Shown here piece after piece: positions 57,736 to 64,000 of a DNA stretch of 64,000 bases. The stretch covers positions 372,001-436,000 of the forward strand of contig NZ_JACBFO010000001.1 of the NCBI RefSeq assembly GCF_021401135.1. The letters are read 5' to 3'. Within the stretch, counting starts at the first letter, position 1. Each line of letters starts with the position of its first letter. This DNA is from Azonexus sp. R2A61. Its GTDB lineage: Bacteria > Pseudomonadota > Gammaproteobacteria > Burkholderiales > Rhodocyclaceae. Under the pieces are notes generated by a model. The model did not search any database, was not told the DNA's origin, and saw nothing but the letters and a program-made list of their open reading frames with translations. The position numbers and the translations under genes were made by a program.

Positions 57736-58382
57736 GCCTGGCCTCCGTCCTGCGGTGCGCGCCAGGCGCGGATCGCCGTGGCGAAGCTCGGCCGTTCCTC
57801 GATCGGCAGCTTGATCCGTCGGCACAGGTATTCGCCGACGAACATCAGGCCGATCAGCGGGCCGGTCAGCAGGTTGGCGTGGATCGACCAGATGTCGGTC
57901 GGGGCGAACAGGAACAGTGCGGTCGACAACGCCGCATTGCCGAAAAAGAAGGCCGTCCAGGCAATCGTCACCTGCCGCGTGTAGCGTACCTTGCGTGCCG
58001 AAATGCCGTGCCGGAAGACGCGGCGGGCCAGCTGGGTGACCAGCGCCTCGCCGGGGCCGAACAGCGTGCGGCCGAACAGCCAGCCGAGCGCCAGGTGCGT
58101 GCCGAGGTGCTGCAGCCAGTACAGCGTGGCGACATTGCCGCGCAACTGCGGCCACAGCCAGATCAGCAGCAGCAGGCCGGCGGCGGCGCCGAGCGGTGGC
58201 AGCGGCTGCGGCAGGCGGCGCAACAGCAGGCCGGCGACCAGCGCGATCGGCATCAGGCCGAGCGTCACGTTGATGTCGGGATGGCCGTTGCCGGCGCTGC
58301 CGACGTGGGCGGCGACGGCCCAGGCGGCGAACAGGACGACGACCGCGAGGCCGCGCAGTCGCTGGGCCGCCGCGTCGGTCAT
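57732..58382 (-). CDS. COG4648-like membrane protein of the pigment cluster
   Basis: A 216-residue inner-membrane protein with about six hydrophobic helices. Recognisable features are TLGLMPIALVAGLLLRRLP, FGRTLFGPGEALVTQLARRV and KVRYTRQVTIAWTAFFFGN, the pattern of the unnamed membrane proteins found in almost all aryl polyene and xanthomonadin clusters. Its task (scaffold or transfer of the chain at the membrane) is not established. It sits between the acyl carrier protein and the ligase, overlapping both by 4 bases. The C-terminal end QDGGQA is polar. Confidence 0.85.
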   Translation of the reverse strand: MTDAAAQRLRGLAVVVLFAAWAVAAHVGSAGNGHPDINVTLGLMPIALVAGLLLRRLPQPLPPLGAAAGLLLLIWLWPQLRGNVATLYWLQHLGTHLALGWLFGRTLFGPGEALVTQLARRVFRHGISARKVRYTRQVTIAWTAFFFGNAALSTALFLFAPTDIWSIHANLLTGPLIGLMFVGEYLCRRIKLPIEERPSFATAIRAWRAPQDGGQA

Positions 58383-58663
58383 GCGCTGCGCTGGGCGGCG
58401 ATGTGCGCGGTCAACGCGCGCAGCGACGAAAAAATGCGGATGTTGTCGGCGTTGTCCGACTTGAGCTGAAAGCCGTAACGCTTGGAGACGACCAGTGCGA
58501 TTTCCAGCACGTCGATCGAATCCAGGCCCAGGCCTTCACCGAACAGCGGCGCATCGGGTTCGATCTCGGCCGGTGCCATGTCGAGGTTGAGCGCGCCGAC
58601 GATCAGTTCGGCGACTTCCGGCAGCAGGGCTTCGATGGTTTCCGGGGCGATGGCGTCGGACAT
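58379..58663 (-). CDS. Acyl carrier protein (pigment cluster, first copy)
   Basis: A 94-residue acyl carrier protein with the phosphopantetheine attachment Ser in GLGLDSIDVLE (about residue 49). The N-terminal extension MSDAIAPETIEALLPEVAE and acidic helix fit the family, and the charge pattern is low. It carries the starter or growing chain. The gene starts 24 bases after the stop of the ketosynthase gene at 58688 and overlaps the membrane-protein gene. The second carrier protein (59942-60181) probably has a different stage. It needs an external phosphopantetheinyl transferase, none of which is present in the window. Confidence 0.92.
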   Translation of the reverse strand: MSDAIAPETIEALLPEVAELIVGALNLDMAPAEIEPDAPLFGEGLGLDSIDVLEIALVVSKRYGFQLKSDNADNIRIFSSLRALTAHIAAQRSA

Positions 58664-58687
58664 GGCAGGGGTTCCGTGAGACGTGTT

Positions 58688-59938
58688 TCAGGCCGGCGCG
58701 CGGAACGCGAGCACCGCGTTGCTGCCGCCGAAAGCGAATGAATTGGACAATGCGGCGCGCGGCCGGCTGCCGCGCAGGACTTCGGTCAGGTGGCCGAGGC
58801 CGGTACAGGCCGGATCGAGCCGGCCGGCCAGGTTGGCGGTCGGCGGCAAGGCGTCGTCGCGCAGCGCGAGCACGGTGGCGATGGCTTCGATGGCGCCGGC
58901 GGCGCCGAGCAGGTGACCGTGCATCGACTTGGTTGCGCTGACCGGCAGCGTTGCGGCGCGCTCGCCGAACACGGCTTGCAAGGCAGCGGCTTCAACCGGG
59001 TCGCCTTCGGCCGTGGCGGTGCCGTGGGCATTGATGTAATCGATCTCGTCGGCGCGCAGGCCGGCGTCGGCCAGCGTTGCGTTGAGTGCGCGGATCTGGC
59101 CGGCGGCTTCCGGGCGGACCAGATGGCTGTGGTCGCAGCTCGTGCCGTAGCCGGCGAGTTCGCCGTGGATGGTGGCGCCGCGGGCGACCGCATGATCCCA
59201 GTCTTCAAGGACCAGCGCCGCGCCGCCCTCGCCGAGCACCAGACCGCGGCGGTCGGCGGCGAACGGCCGGCAGGCGAACGGCGCGCTGTCGGCATCGCCG
59301 GGGGCGAGCACGCGCAGCGCTTCCCAGGCGCGGGCGACGCCATAGGCCTGCGGCACGTCGGAACCGCCGGTCAGCATCACCGTCGCCTCGCCGGAACGCA
59401 CGCGGCGGAAGGCTTCGCCGATGGCGATGGCGGACGACGCACAGGCCACGGTATGGCTCATGCTGACGCCGCCGAGGCCGAGCTGGATCGAGATGTGGGC
59501 GTTGGCGGCGTTGTTCATGCCGAGCACGACGGCCAACGGCGACAGGCGCTCGCGGCCCTTCTGCCACAGTTCGCGGTAGCCCTTTTCGTAGGCCAGCGTG
59601 CCGCCCAGTGCGGTGCCCCAGGAACAGCCCCAGTTTTCGCGATTTTCGCCGTCGACCGCACGCGGCAGGCCGGCGTCGGCCCAGGCGGAAAAGGCGGCGG
59701 CCATCGCCAGCTGGGCGAAGCGATCCATCATCGAGGCCAGCGGTTTGCCGAGTGCGCTATCGGCATCGAAGGCCGGACAGCTGACGAAGGGCATCGACAA
59801 CGGGCGCGGCAGGTCGTCGGTCAGCAGGTGGCGGATCGCCGATTCGCCGGCACACAGCCGGGCGAAGAAATCGGCCAGGTCGCCGCCGTAGGGACTGACC
59901 AGACCCAGTCCGGTGATTGCCACTCGCCGCTGGCTCAT
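58688..59938 (-). CDS. Beta-ketoacyl-ACP synthase (second pigment ketosynthase)
   Basis: A 416-residue ketosynthase with catalytic C166 in TVACASSAI, H305 in INAHGTATAEGD and H342 in KSMHGHLLGAAGAIE (the usual T is H). N-terminal VAITGLGLVSPYG and C-terminal ALSNSFAFGGSNAVL are intact. Its sequence is closer to FabF-type enzymes than the partner at 46144. It probably elongates or primes in complex with its adjacent carrier protein. Three bases separate it from the first gene of the operon (the 79-residue carrier protein). A 10-mer copy is at 59651-59660. Confidence 0.93.
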   Translation of the reverse strand: MSQRRVAITGLGLVSPYGGDLADFFARLCAGESAIRHLLTDDLPRPLSMPFVSCPAFDADSALGKPLASMMDRFAQLAMAAAFSAWADAGLPRAVDGENRENWGCSWGTALGGTLAYEKGYRELWQKGRERLSPLAVVLGMNNAANAHISIQLGLGGVSMSHTVACASSAIAIGEAFRRVRSGEATVMLTGGSDVPQAYGVARAWEALRVLAPGDADSAPFACRPFAADRRGLVLGEGGAALVLEDWDHAVARGATIHGELAGYGTSCDHSHLVRPEAAGQIRALNATLADAGLRADEIDYINAHGTATAEGDPVEAAALQAVFGERAATLPVSATKSMHGHLLGAAGAIEAIATVLALRDDALPPTANLAGRLDPACTGLGHLTEVLRGSRPRAALSNSFAFGGSNAVLAFRAPA

Positions 59939-59941
59939 GGT

Positions 59942-60181
59942 TCAGTTCTTCTGTTGAGCGATCAGCCCTGTCATCAGCGTCACCAGCTCACCGACGGTTT
60001 TGGGCGTTGGCAGATCGGACGAGAGCTTGATGCCGAAGCGGTCCTCGAACTCGAACATCAGTTCGAGCATCATCAGCGAGTCGACGCCGAGATCGGCCAG
60101 CGCGGCCTCCGGAACAACCCTGTCCGGTTCGACGCCGAGGCGGTCCTTGAGAAAATCGCGAATCAGGCCAATGGAATCCAT
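59942..60181 (-). CDS. Acyl carrier protein (pigment cluster, second copy)
   Basis: A 79-residue acyl carrier protein with attachment Ser in ADLGVDSLMMLELMFEFED (Ser about residue 35). It is typical in length and is strongly acidic in the second helix. It is the promoter-proximal gene of the long minus-strand operon (60181 to 48944), followed 3 bases later by the ketosynthase. The D-S-L signature differs from the D-S-I of the other copy, so the two probably serve different partners, as the two Ape carrier proteins do. Confidence 0.92.
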   Translation of the reverse strand: MDSIGLIRDFLKDRLGVEPDRVVPEAALADLGVDSLMMLELMFEFEDRFGIKLSSDLPTPKTVGELVTLMTGLIAQQKN

Positions 60182-60218
60182 AGGCCGCGGATTTTAGCCG
60201 AAAGGTCCTGTTTTCCAA

Positions 60219-60236
60219 ACGTTTCTTTACGTTTCT
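60219..60236. promoter_or_regulatory. Helically phased direct repeat in the divergent pigment promoter region
   Basis: ACGTTTCT occurs at 60219-60226 and 60229-60236, exactly one helical turn apart, in the 130-base gap between the minus-strand pigment operon and the PAP2 gene. The gap also has an A+T-rich stretch (60240-60290). It may be a regulator site controlling one or both genes. No confident -35/-10 pair was assigned. Confidence 0.35.
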
Positions 60237-60311
60237 CCAGGGAGATACATTGCAAATATCAGCGATTTGCTACCATCGCCGCTCTTCTCGTCACGAAAGT
60301 CCCGATTCGCC

Positions 60312-60986
60312 ATGAATCCTTCCCCTTCGACCGCCTGGTATCGGCAGATTGCCGGTCGCATCGCGACCTGGTGGCCGTTGAAGGCGGTCGGCACGACGGT
60401 GTTCATGGTGCTGTTCTTCGCGGCCTATTTTGCCGCGCTGCAGACGCCGCACGGTCCGGCGACGCTGATGCCGCTGACCTGGCTGGATGCGCACATTCCC
60501 TTTGCCGAGGCCGCCTTCCCGGTCTATGTCTCGCTGTGGGTCTATGTGTCGCTGCCGCCGGCGCTGATGGCCGGCCTGCGTGCGGCGCTGCTCTACGGCG
60601 TGTGGGTGGCGGCCCTGTGCCTGTTCTGCCTCGGCATTTTCTGGTTCCTGCCGACCGCCGTACCGCCGGCCGGCATCGACTGGTCGGCTTACCCCGAAAT
60701 GGCGATGATCAAGGGCATCGACGCAGCCGGCAATGCCTGCCCTTCCCTGCATGTCGCGTCGGCGGTGTTCTCCGCATTCTGGCTGGCGCGGGTCTTCCGC
60801 AACGTCGGGGCACCCTGCTGGCTGCGCGCTTTCAGCGCCGTGCATTGCGCGGCCATCCTGTGGTCGACGGTGGCCACCCGCCAGCACGTGGTGCTCGATG
60901 TCGTCGCCGGCGCCCTGGTCGGCACGCTGTTCGCCGTCGCCTCGCTGTCCGCGATGGCTCGGCAGATCGGTCGCGAGCGCCTGTAG
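60312..60986 (+). CDS. PAP2-family membrane phosphatase
   Basis: A 224-residue membrane phosphatase with about five to six hydrophobic helices. The active-site motifs are present in part: GNACPSLHVASA (P-S-x-H, near residue 144) and RQHVVLDVVAGAL (H-x3-D, near 197). An R-P-type first motif is not obvious. PAP2 enzymes dephosphorylate phosphatidate, undecaprenyl pyrophosphate or other lipid phosphates. It is divergent from the pigment operon and could process a phosphorylated anchor. ATG 60312 is used rather than the earlier in-frame start because it follows the intergenic control region. Confidence 0.85.
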   Translation: MNPSPSTAWYRQIAGRIATWWPLKAVGTTVFMVLFFAAYFAALQTPHGPATLMPLTWLDAHIPFAEAAFPVYVSLWVYVSLPPALMAGLRAALLYGVWVAALCLFCLGIFWFLPTAVPPAGIDWSAYPEMAMIKGIDAAGNACPSLHVASAVFSAFWLARVFRNVGAPCWLRAFSAVHCAAILWSTVATRQHVVLDVVAGALVGTLFAVASLSAMARQIGRERL

Positions 60987-60993
60987 ACGGCGC

Positions 60994-62775
60994 TCAGGCG
61001 GTCGTTCCGGCGACCTTTTCCAGCACCTTCAGGAAGCGTTCCGCTGCCTGGTAGCCCACCACGCGCCAGCCGGCGATTTCCTGGCCGCGGGCGTCGAAGA
61101 AAATGATGCCGGGCGGGCCGTACAGGCCGAAGCGGGCGAGCAGCGCCTTGTCGTCGGCGTTGTTGGCGGTGACGTCGGCCTTGAGCAGCGTGAAACCGGC
61201 CATCTTCGCCTGGACTGCCGGATCGCGGAAGGTGTAGCGCTCCATTTCCTTGCACGACACGCACCAGTCGGCGTAGAAATCCAGCATCACCGGCCGGTCG
61301 ACCGCAGCCAGCCGGCTTTCCAGTTCGGCCAGCGAACGCACGGTGACGAATGCCGGCTGGCCGGCTTCGGCCGCGACGGCGCCGCCGCGCAGGCCGGCCA
61401 GCGGCTGCAGCGGGTCGCGGCCGCCGGCCAGCGCGCCGATCAGCAAGGCGGCGCCGGTCAGCAGCATGACGATGCCGATGCCTTTCCAGAAGCGCTGCCA
61501 GCCCTTGGCCAGCGGCGGCAGCGGATCGAGCGCGTGCAGGAAGATCGCCGGCACGATCAGCAGCAGCGCCCAGCCGATCATCACCGCAACTTCCGGCAAT
61601 ACCGGCGACAGCAGCCACAGCGCGGTGGCCAGCAGCGCGACGCCGAAGGCCTTCTTGACGCCTTCCATCCACGGGCCGGTGCGCGGCAGCAGCGAACCGC
61701 CGGCGGTGCCGACGGCGATCAGCGGCACGCCCATGCCGAGCGCCATGACGAACAGCGCCGTGCCGCCGAGCAGCGCGTCGCCGGTCTGGCCGATGTAGAG
61801 CAGCGCGCCGGCCAGCGGCGCAGCGACGCAAGGGCCGACGATTAGCGCCGACAGCGCGCCCATCAGGAACACCGAAATGCCGCGTCCGCCGCGCAGGTGG
61901 CCGGATTCTTCCGACAGCTTGCTCTGCAGCGCGGTCGGCAACTGCAATTCGTAGAAGCCGAACATCGACAGCGACAGCACGACGAAGACCAGGGCGAAGC
62001 TGCCGAGCACCCAGACGTTCTGCAATGCCGCCGACAACAGCGTGCCGCTCAGACCGGCGGCGACGCCGGCCGCCGCGTAGGTGATCGCCATGCCCAGCAC
62101 GTAGGCCAGCGACAGCGCGAAGCCGCGGGCGTGCGACGCCTTGGCGCCCTGCCCGGCGATGATGCCGGAGAGGATCGGGATCATCGGGAACATACAGGGC
62201 GTCAGCGACAGGCCCAGGCCGGCCACGAAAAACAGCCCGAGCACGCTCCAGAAACCGGCGTTCTTCAGCGTCTGGGCGATTTTTCCGCTGTCGTCGCCGT
62301 CGACCGCAGCCGGCTCGCCGGCGGCCATCGGCGCGGCGGCCGGCGTGCTGTCCGGGTCCGGCAGGTTGACCATCACCGTCTGCGTTTGCGGCGGATAACA
62401 GACACCGGCCTCGGCGCAGCCCTGCGACACCAGATCCAGCGTCAGCGGCAAGGCGCCGGAACTGTTGCGTTCCACCGGCACGCGGAACACCGCCTGCTGG
62501 TGATAGACCTCGACGCGGCCGAAATTCTCGTCGTTCTTCTCCTGCCCGGCCGGCAACTGCAGCGGGCCGAGGACGATGGTTTCGTCGGCGGCGCGCACGC
62601 GGAACTTGTCCTTGTACAGGTAGTAGCCGTCGGCGATCTCGTAGCGGACCTCGACCGTCCGGCCGTCGACCGCCCGCGCCGAACCCTTGAAGGCAACGGC
62701 GGGATCGAGGAATTCCTGGGCCTGGGCCAGCCCGGCGAACAGCGAGAAGACGAAAAACAGGATACGCATGGTCAT
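60994..62775 (-). CDS. dsbD: Thiol:disulfide interchange protein DsbD
   Basis: A 593-residue three-domain electron conveyor. A signal peptide is followed by an N-terminal periplasmic immunoglobulin-like domain with GCAEAGVCYPP (about 119-129). A membrane domain of about eight helices has LTPCMFPMIPIL and VGPCVAAPLAG, the Cys pair that passes electrons. A C-terminal thioredoxin domain has WCVSCKEM near 500. It carries reducing power from cytoplasmic thioredoxin to periplasmic DsbC/CcmG. The start at 62775 (MTMRILFF) overlaps the cutA stop by 4 bases. Two perfect 10-mer copies (61297, 62299) lie inside it, one in the linker. Confidence 0.95.
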   Translation of the reverse strand: MTMRILFFVFSLFAGLAQAQEFLDPAVAFKGSARAVDGRTVEVRYEIADGYYLYKDKFRVRAADETIVLGPLQLPAGQEKNDENFGRVEVYHQQAVFRVPVERNSSGALPLTLDLVSQGCAEAGVCYPPQTQTVMVNLPDPDSTPAAAPMAAGEPAAVDGDDSGKIAQTLKNAGFWSVLGLFFVAGLGLSLTPCMFPMIPILSGIIAGQGAKASHARGFALSLAYVLGMAITYAAAGVAAGLSGTLLSAALQNVWVLGSFALVFVVLSLSMFGFYELQLPTALQSKLSEESGHLRGGRGISVFLMGALSALIVGPCVAAPLAGALLYIGQTGDALLGGTALFVMALGMGVPLIAVGTAGGSLLPRTGPWMEGVKKAFGVALLATALWLLSPVLPEVAVMIGWALLLIVPAIFLHALDPLPPLAKGWQRFWKGIGIVMLLTGAALLIGALAGGRDPLQPLAGLRGGAVAAEAGQPAFVTVRSLAELESRLAAVDRPVMLDFYADWCVSCKEMERYTFRDPAVQAKMAGFTLLKADVTANNADDKALLARFGLYGPPGIIFFDARGQEIAGWRVVGYQAAERFLKVLEKVAGTTA

Positions 62776-63089
62776 CGGACAGTCTCCTGGGCCAGCCAGT
62801 TCAGATACGCCGGCAGGCCGTGGGCGATCGGCAGCGCGACGATCTCCGGCACCGCGTGGGGATGCAGTTCGGCGAGGCGCTTTTCCAGCGCCGCGTAGCT
62901 TGCTGCGGTCGACTTGATCAGCAACGGAATTTCCGACGCCGATTCGACGGCGCCCTGCCAGCGATAGACCGACTGTACGCGCGGCAGGATGTTCACGCAG
63001 GCGGCCAGCCTTTCCTCGACGAGGGCCAGCGCGATGGCGTTGGCGCAGCTTTCGTCGGGACAGTTGGTGAGGATCAGCAAGGGTTCCAT
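62772..63089 (-). CDS. cutA: Divalent-cation tolerance protein CutA
   Basis: A 105-residue trimeric ferredoxin-like protein with NCPDESCANAIALALVEERLAACVNILP at the N-terminus and the family segment SVYRWQGAVESASEIPLLIKS, then LHPHAVPEIVALPI. CutA binds copper and other divalent ions, though its biological role is debated. It is cotranscribed with dsbD (4-base overlap), the common cutA-dsbD arrangement. A 10-mer copy sits at 62904-62913. Confidence 0.95.
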   Translation of the reverse strand: MEPLLILTNCPDESCANAIALALVEERLAACVNILPRVQSVYRWQGAVESASEIPLLIKSTAASYAALEKRLAELHPHAVPEIVALPIAHGLPAYLNWLAQETVR

Positions 63090-63109
63090 CGGCGAATTCC
63101 TCGGGAAAA

Positions 63110-63883
63110 TCACTTGAGCAGCCGGCGGCGCGTCAGACGCAGCGCGATGGCGAAGGCCACCGCGGCCGTCGCCAGCAGCACGCCGACGTGCAGCAGGGCA
63201 TCGGCCGGCACCTGACCGGCCAGCAACGGCCGGATCAGCGCCACGCCCTGCGCCAGCGGCAGGCACTGGCCGACGAAAGCCAGCCAGCCGGGCAACTGGT
63301 CGGTCGGGAAGAAAACGCCGGAAATCAGCGTCATCGGCGTAATGAACAGCGTGAAGTAATACATGAAGAAATCGTAGGACGGCGCCAGCGCGTTCCAGAT
63401 CAGGCCCAGCGCCGCAAAGGCCAGGCCGGTCAGCACGATGGCCGGCAGCGCCCACAACGCCAGCGGGCCGCTGGTCAGTCCCATCACGGTGATCACCAGC
63501 AGGATGGCGGCACCGGAAAACAGCGACTTGGTCGCCGCCCAGACGAGTTCCCCGGCAACCACATCGGCCAGCCCGAGCGGCGTGTTGAGGATGGCATCCC
63601 AGGTCTTCTGCACGTGCATCCGCGAGAAGGACGAATACAGCGCCTCGAAGGTCGCCGCGTTCATCGTCGACGCACACACCGTACCGGCCGCCAGGAAAGC
63701 GATGTAAGGCTGGCCGTCGATGCTCGGCAACATCGCCCCCAGCCCGTAGCCGAGGCCGAGCATGTAGATCATCGGATCGGCCAGATTGCCGAGGATGGAA
63801 GGCAGCGCAAGCTTTCGCCAGACCAGGAAATTGCGTTGCCAGACAGGAAACCAGCCGGCGGTGGCGAGCAGGGAGACGGACAT
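63110..63883 (-). CDS. ABC-2 type permease (NodJ-like)
   Basis: A 257-residue inner-membrane permease with about six helices. It opens FPVWQRNFLVWRKLALPSILGNLADPMIYML, the NodJ/polysaccharide-exporter type of ABC-2 transporter, and continues YIAFLAAGTVCASTMNAATFEALYSSFSRMHVQKTWDAIL. Its ATPase partner (NodI-like) would normally be encoded directly upstream, but none is found in the 117 bases up to the end of the window. The substrate is unknown, and a lipid or polysaccharide is plausible. cutA follows 20 bases downstream. Confidence 0.88.
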   Translation of the reverse strand: MSVSLLATAGWFPVWQRNFLVWRKLALPSILGNLADPMIYMLGLGYGLGAMLPSIDGQPYIAFLAAGTVCASTMNAATFEALYSSFSRMHVQKTWDAILNTPLGLADVVAGELVWAATKSLFSGAAILLVITVMGLTSGPLALWALPAIVLTGLAFAALGLIWNALAPSYDFFMYYFTLFITPMTLISGVFFPTDQLPGWLAFVGQCLPLAQGVALIRPLLAGQVPADALLHVGVLLATAAVAFAIALRLTRRRLLK

Positions 63884-64000
63884 GGAGCGTGGCCGGATCA
63901 GCGAAGGAAGGCGAGCATTCTAACGCCGGGTGGGGGATGTGGGCGGTGTGGGGAGAAAGGTGGTAGTTGGGCGGCTATCGGCCAACGGCGGCCATTCAGA

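Overview
The window looks like the replication-origin region of a high-G+C betaproteobacterium. The rpmH-rnpA-yidD-yidC-mnmE block sits back to back with dnaA-dnaN-gyrB, and protein similarity, as far as it can be judged by eye, points to a Rhodocyclales-like lineage (Dechloromonas/Azonexus type); that placement is inference. No tRNA, rRNA or CRISPR array was seen.

Layout. 1-19.2 kb: housekeeping and signalling genes. These are a DUF1857 fragment, a P-type ATPase, a short ribosome hibernation-type factor, the ABC-F protein YbiT, gshA-gshB-apbE, a CmpX-like mechanosensitive channel, a large hybrid histidine kinase followed by an HD-GYP response regulator, dtd, a HIT protein, a chemoreceptor, a parS centromere site at 18.34 kb and an ADP-ribosyltransferase-like protein. 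19.2-24.5 kb: an island of visibly lower G+C carrying a two-gene type III-like restriction-modification system (Mod methylase plus Res helicase) and the tail of an excisionase-like HTH gene. 24.5-33.8 kb: gyrB, dnaN, dnaA, candidate oriC with DnaA boxes and an AT-rich stretch, then rpmH, rnpA, yidD, yidC and mnmE. 33.8-36.2 kb: an alpha/beta hydrolase, a DUF2726 protein and a TSUP permease.

36.2-61 kb: a large aryl polyene / xanthomonadin-like pigment cluster. A plus-strand operon has a radical SAM enzyme, a flavin halogenase-like enzyme, a chorismatase (3-hydroxybenzoate starter), an acyltransferase, a GT2 glycosyltransferase and a methyltransferase, followed by a cation:proton antiporter and a thioredoxin-like protein. 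The minus-strand genes supply the chain-building set (ketoreductase, two dehydratases, two ketosynthases, a chain-length-factor-like partner, two acyl carrier proteins, an AMP ligase) and the export and envelope set (MMPL exporter, LolA-like protein, LpxL-like acyltransferase, COG4648 membrane protein). Together they would make an aromatic polyene from chorismate, possibly halogenated and methylated, and anchor it in the outer membrane. 60.3-63.9 kb: PAP2 phosphatase, dsbD, cutA and an ABC-2 permease.

The most unusual signal cuts across all this. The 10-mer GTCGACCGCA (or its complement) occurs 28 times, about once per 2.3 kb, mostly inside genes and in several reading frames. Base composition predicts well under one copy. 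It shows no strand bias around oriC. It behaves like a genome-wide DNA word (uptake-sequence-like or HIP1-like) rather than like protein sequence.
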